Assembly (NCBI GenBank): GCA_009731375.1
Contig: BJOX01000296.1
Span: 586,612-650,611, forward strand
Length of the DNA: 64,000 nucleotides
Reading direction: 5' to 3'
Origin: Paulinella micropora
Lineage: Eukaryota > Cercozoa > Imbricatea > Euglyphida
The notes below the pieces were generated by a model. It ran no database searches and was not told the DNA's origin. It was given only the letters and a program-made list of their open reading frames with translations. How positions within the stretch are numbered: position 1 is the stretch's first letter; each line of letters opens with the position of its first letter. Shown one piece after another: positions 63,305 through 64,000 of this stretch. The position numbers and the translations under genes are program-made.

Positions 63305-63700
63305 CTTGGAGGCCAGACAGCTTGGTCGATTATGAATTGTTTTTAATGGAAAAACAAAGTAGTCAAACTTTTTTTGTTTTGGGTCCTCCCCCCCCCCCTC
63401 ATCTTAGATTGCACAAATTTTTAAAGGTTTCTTTGGCGGGGGGGAGGTAGGAGAAGTGGAGGAGCGGAATCTCCAGTAGCAAAAAAAGAAATCCCCTTCT
63501 ACATTTTTGCCCCCCGCTCCTCTCTCTCCCCCCCCCCGGATCCTTTCTAAAAACGTGTGTTTTTATTTTACATTCTGTTTCTCTCTCTCTCCCCGGGCTT
63601 TCCGCACCTCGCCAAGAATTAGGCTGGGTTTTTTGCTGCGTCTTTGGTGCGGGCTTGTTTAGGGGGGCCGGGCTTTTCTTTTAATAAAAAAAAGTGGCAC
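63305..63700. other. Spacer with C, G and CT runs
   Basis: No gene. Homopolymer and CT-rich tracts (CCCCCCCCCTC near 63389, CTCTCTCTCCCC near 63583). Similar composition to the other spacers of the GC-rich block. Confidence 0.4.
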
Positions 63701-63702
63701 GG

Positions 63703-63933
63703 ATGCTGCGGCGGGCCGAGGGCGCGAAGAGCGCGCGGGCGAACCGGCACGCCAGGCCCCAGCAAGATGTCAAGAGTAGCACCGCCGCGCCCCACAGCGC
63801 CAACGAAACAGCCCCGCCGCCCCCGCCTGCGGTTGTAGCCAGGGTGGCGGAAAACGCGGCCGCGCTGGCCTTGGCGCCCAGCGTGCTAGCTAACATCACA
63901 CAACAGAACAGCGCGTGTGTATCAGCAACATGA
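63703..63933 (+). CDS. Possible small alanine/proline-rich protein
   Basis: About 76 residues from ATG 63703 (MLRRAEGAKSARANRHARPQ), with PPPPPAVVARVAENAAALAL. The opposite strand is also open over the same bases with a hydrophobic stretch (WGAAVLLLTSCWGLACRFA). GC-rich DNA leaves both frames open by chance, so I cannot say which, if either, is real. Confidence 0.25.
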   Translation: MLRRAEGAKSARANRHARPQQDVKSSTAAPHSANETAPPPPPAVVARVAENAAALALAPSVLANITQQNSACVSAT

Positions 63934-64000
63934 TCCCTTTTTCTGTCCTCGCTAGCCTGTGTCTCTCTCCCAGTCCGCACCCGTAGCAGCGGCCATCACC

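Overview
The window is nuclear DNA of a eukaryote, most likely a unicellular alga or other protist. The evidence is GT-AG introns in a many-exon gene, TTAGGG telomere-type blocks, dense microsatellites, a Ty1/copia retrotransposon, and two different integrated viruses of the Polinton / polinton-like virus (PLV) type. I cannot name the lineage from the sequence. Seven runs of N mark assembly gaps, and at least two of them (10981-10990 and 16261-16809) are flanked by the same sequence on both sides, so apparent duplications there are scaffolding artefacts.

Layout. 1-2.5 kb: host DNA with degenerate repeats and a decayed coiled-coil gene. 2.67-31.99 kb: a decayed Ty1/copia element with about 435-bp LTRs and the order gag, extra MYND zinc-finger region, protease, integrase, RNase H; most of its reverse transcriptase is missing. 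Nested inside its gag gene at 3556-25703 is viral element 1 (called PLV1 here), about 22.1 kb, with 140-bp terminal inverted repeats starting AGTAG and a 6-bp target duplication GGCGAG, the hallmarks of Maverick/Polinton integration. PLV1 carries an rve integrase, protein-primed DNA polymerase B, packaging ATPase, adenovirus-type protease, double-jelly-roll major capsid protein, minor capsid protein, a very long phage-like fibre with an S74 chaperone, a HIRAN protein and many small genes. Several genes (integrase, polymerase, ATPase, fibre, a second fibre-like gene) carry frameshifts or stops, so this copy looks recently inactivated or contains assembly indels.

32-44 kb: host DNA with a zinc-finger/CENP-B-type gene fragment, a 0.5-kb direct repeat next to interstitial TTAGGG repeats, and a large minus-strand spliced gene (or two) with a ZZ-type zinc finger and a SAM-methyltransferase-like region; nearly every intron holds a microsatellite. 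44.2-44.66 kb is a foldback element. About 45.6-57.95 kb is viral element 2 (PLV2): a tyrosine recombinase with protelomerase-like features, a fibre-like protein homologous to that of PLV1, GIY-YIG nuclease, minor and major capsid proteins, packaging ATPase, and a 1007-residue protein with a phospholipase-A2-like motif. No DNA polymerase is visible in it. 58.2-64 kb is a GC-rich block of intronless minus-strand genes: an F-box-like/repeat protein, a coiled-coil protein, and a zinc-finger protein with a PD-(D/E)XK-like nuclease region.

Two signals stand out. First, in PLV1 the spaces between several genes are filled by a symmetric two-hairpin linker that starts at the stop codon (TGATATT), ends next to the following start codon (AATATCAATG), and has inner ACATCG / CGATGT boxes. 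Second, PLV1 and PLV2, although they use unrelated recombinases, share a convergent gene pair: a secreted-type cysteine-rich protein facing a small two-span membrane protein.
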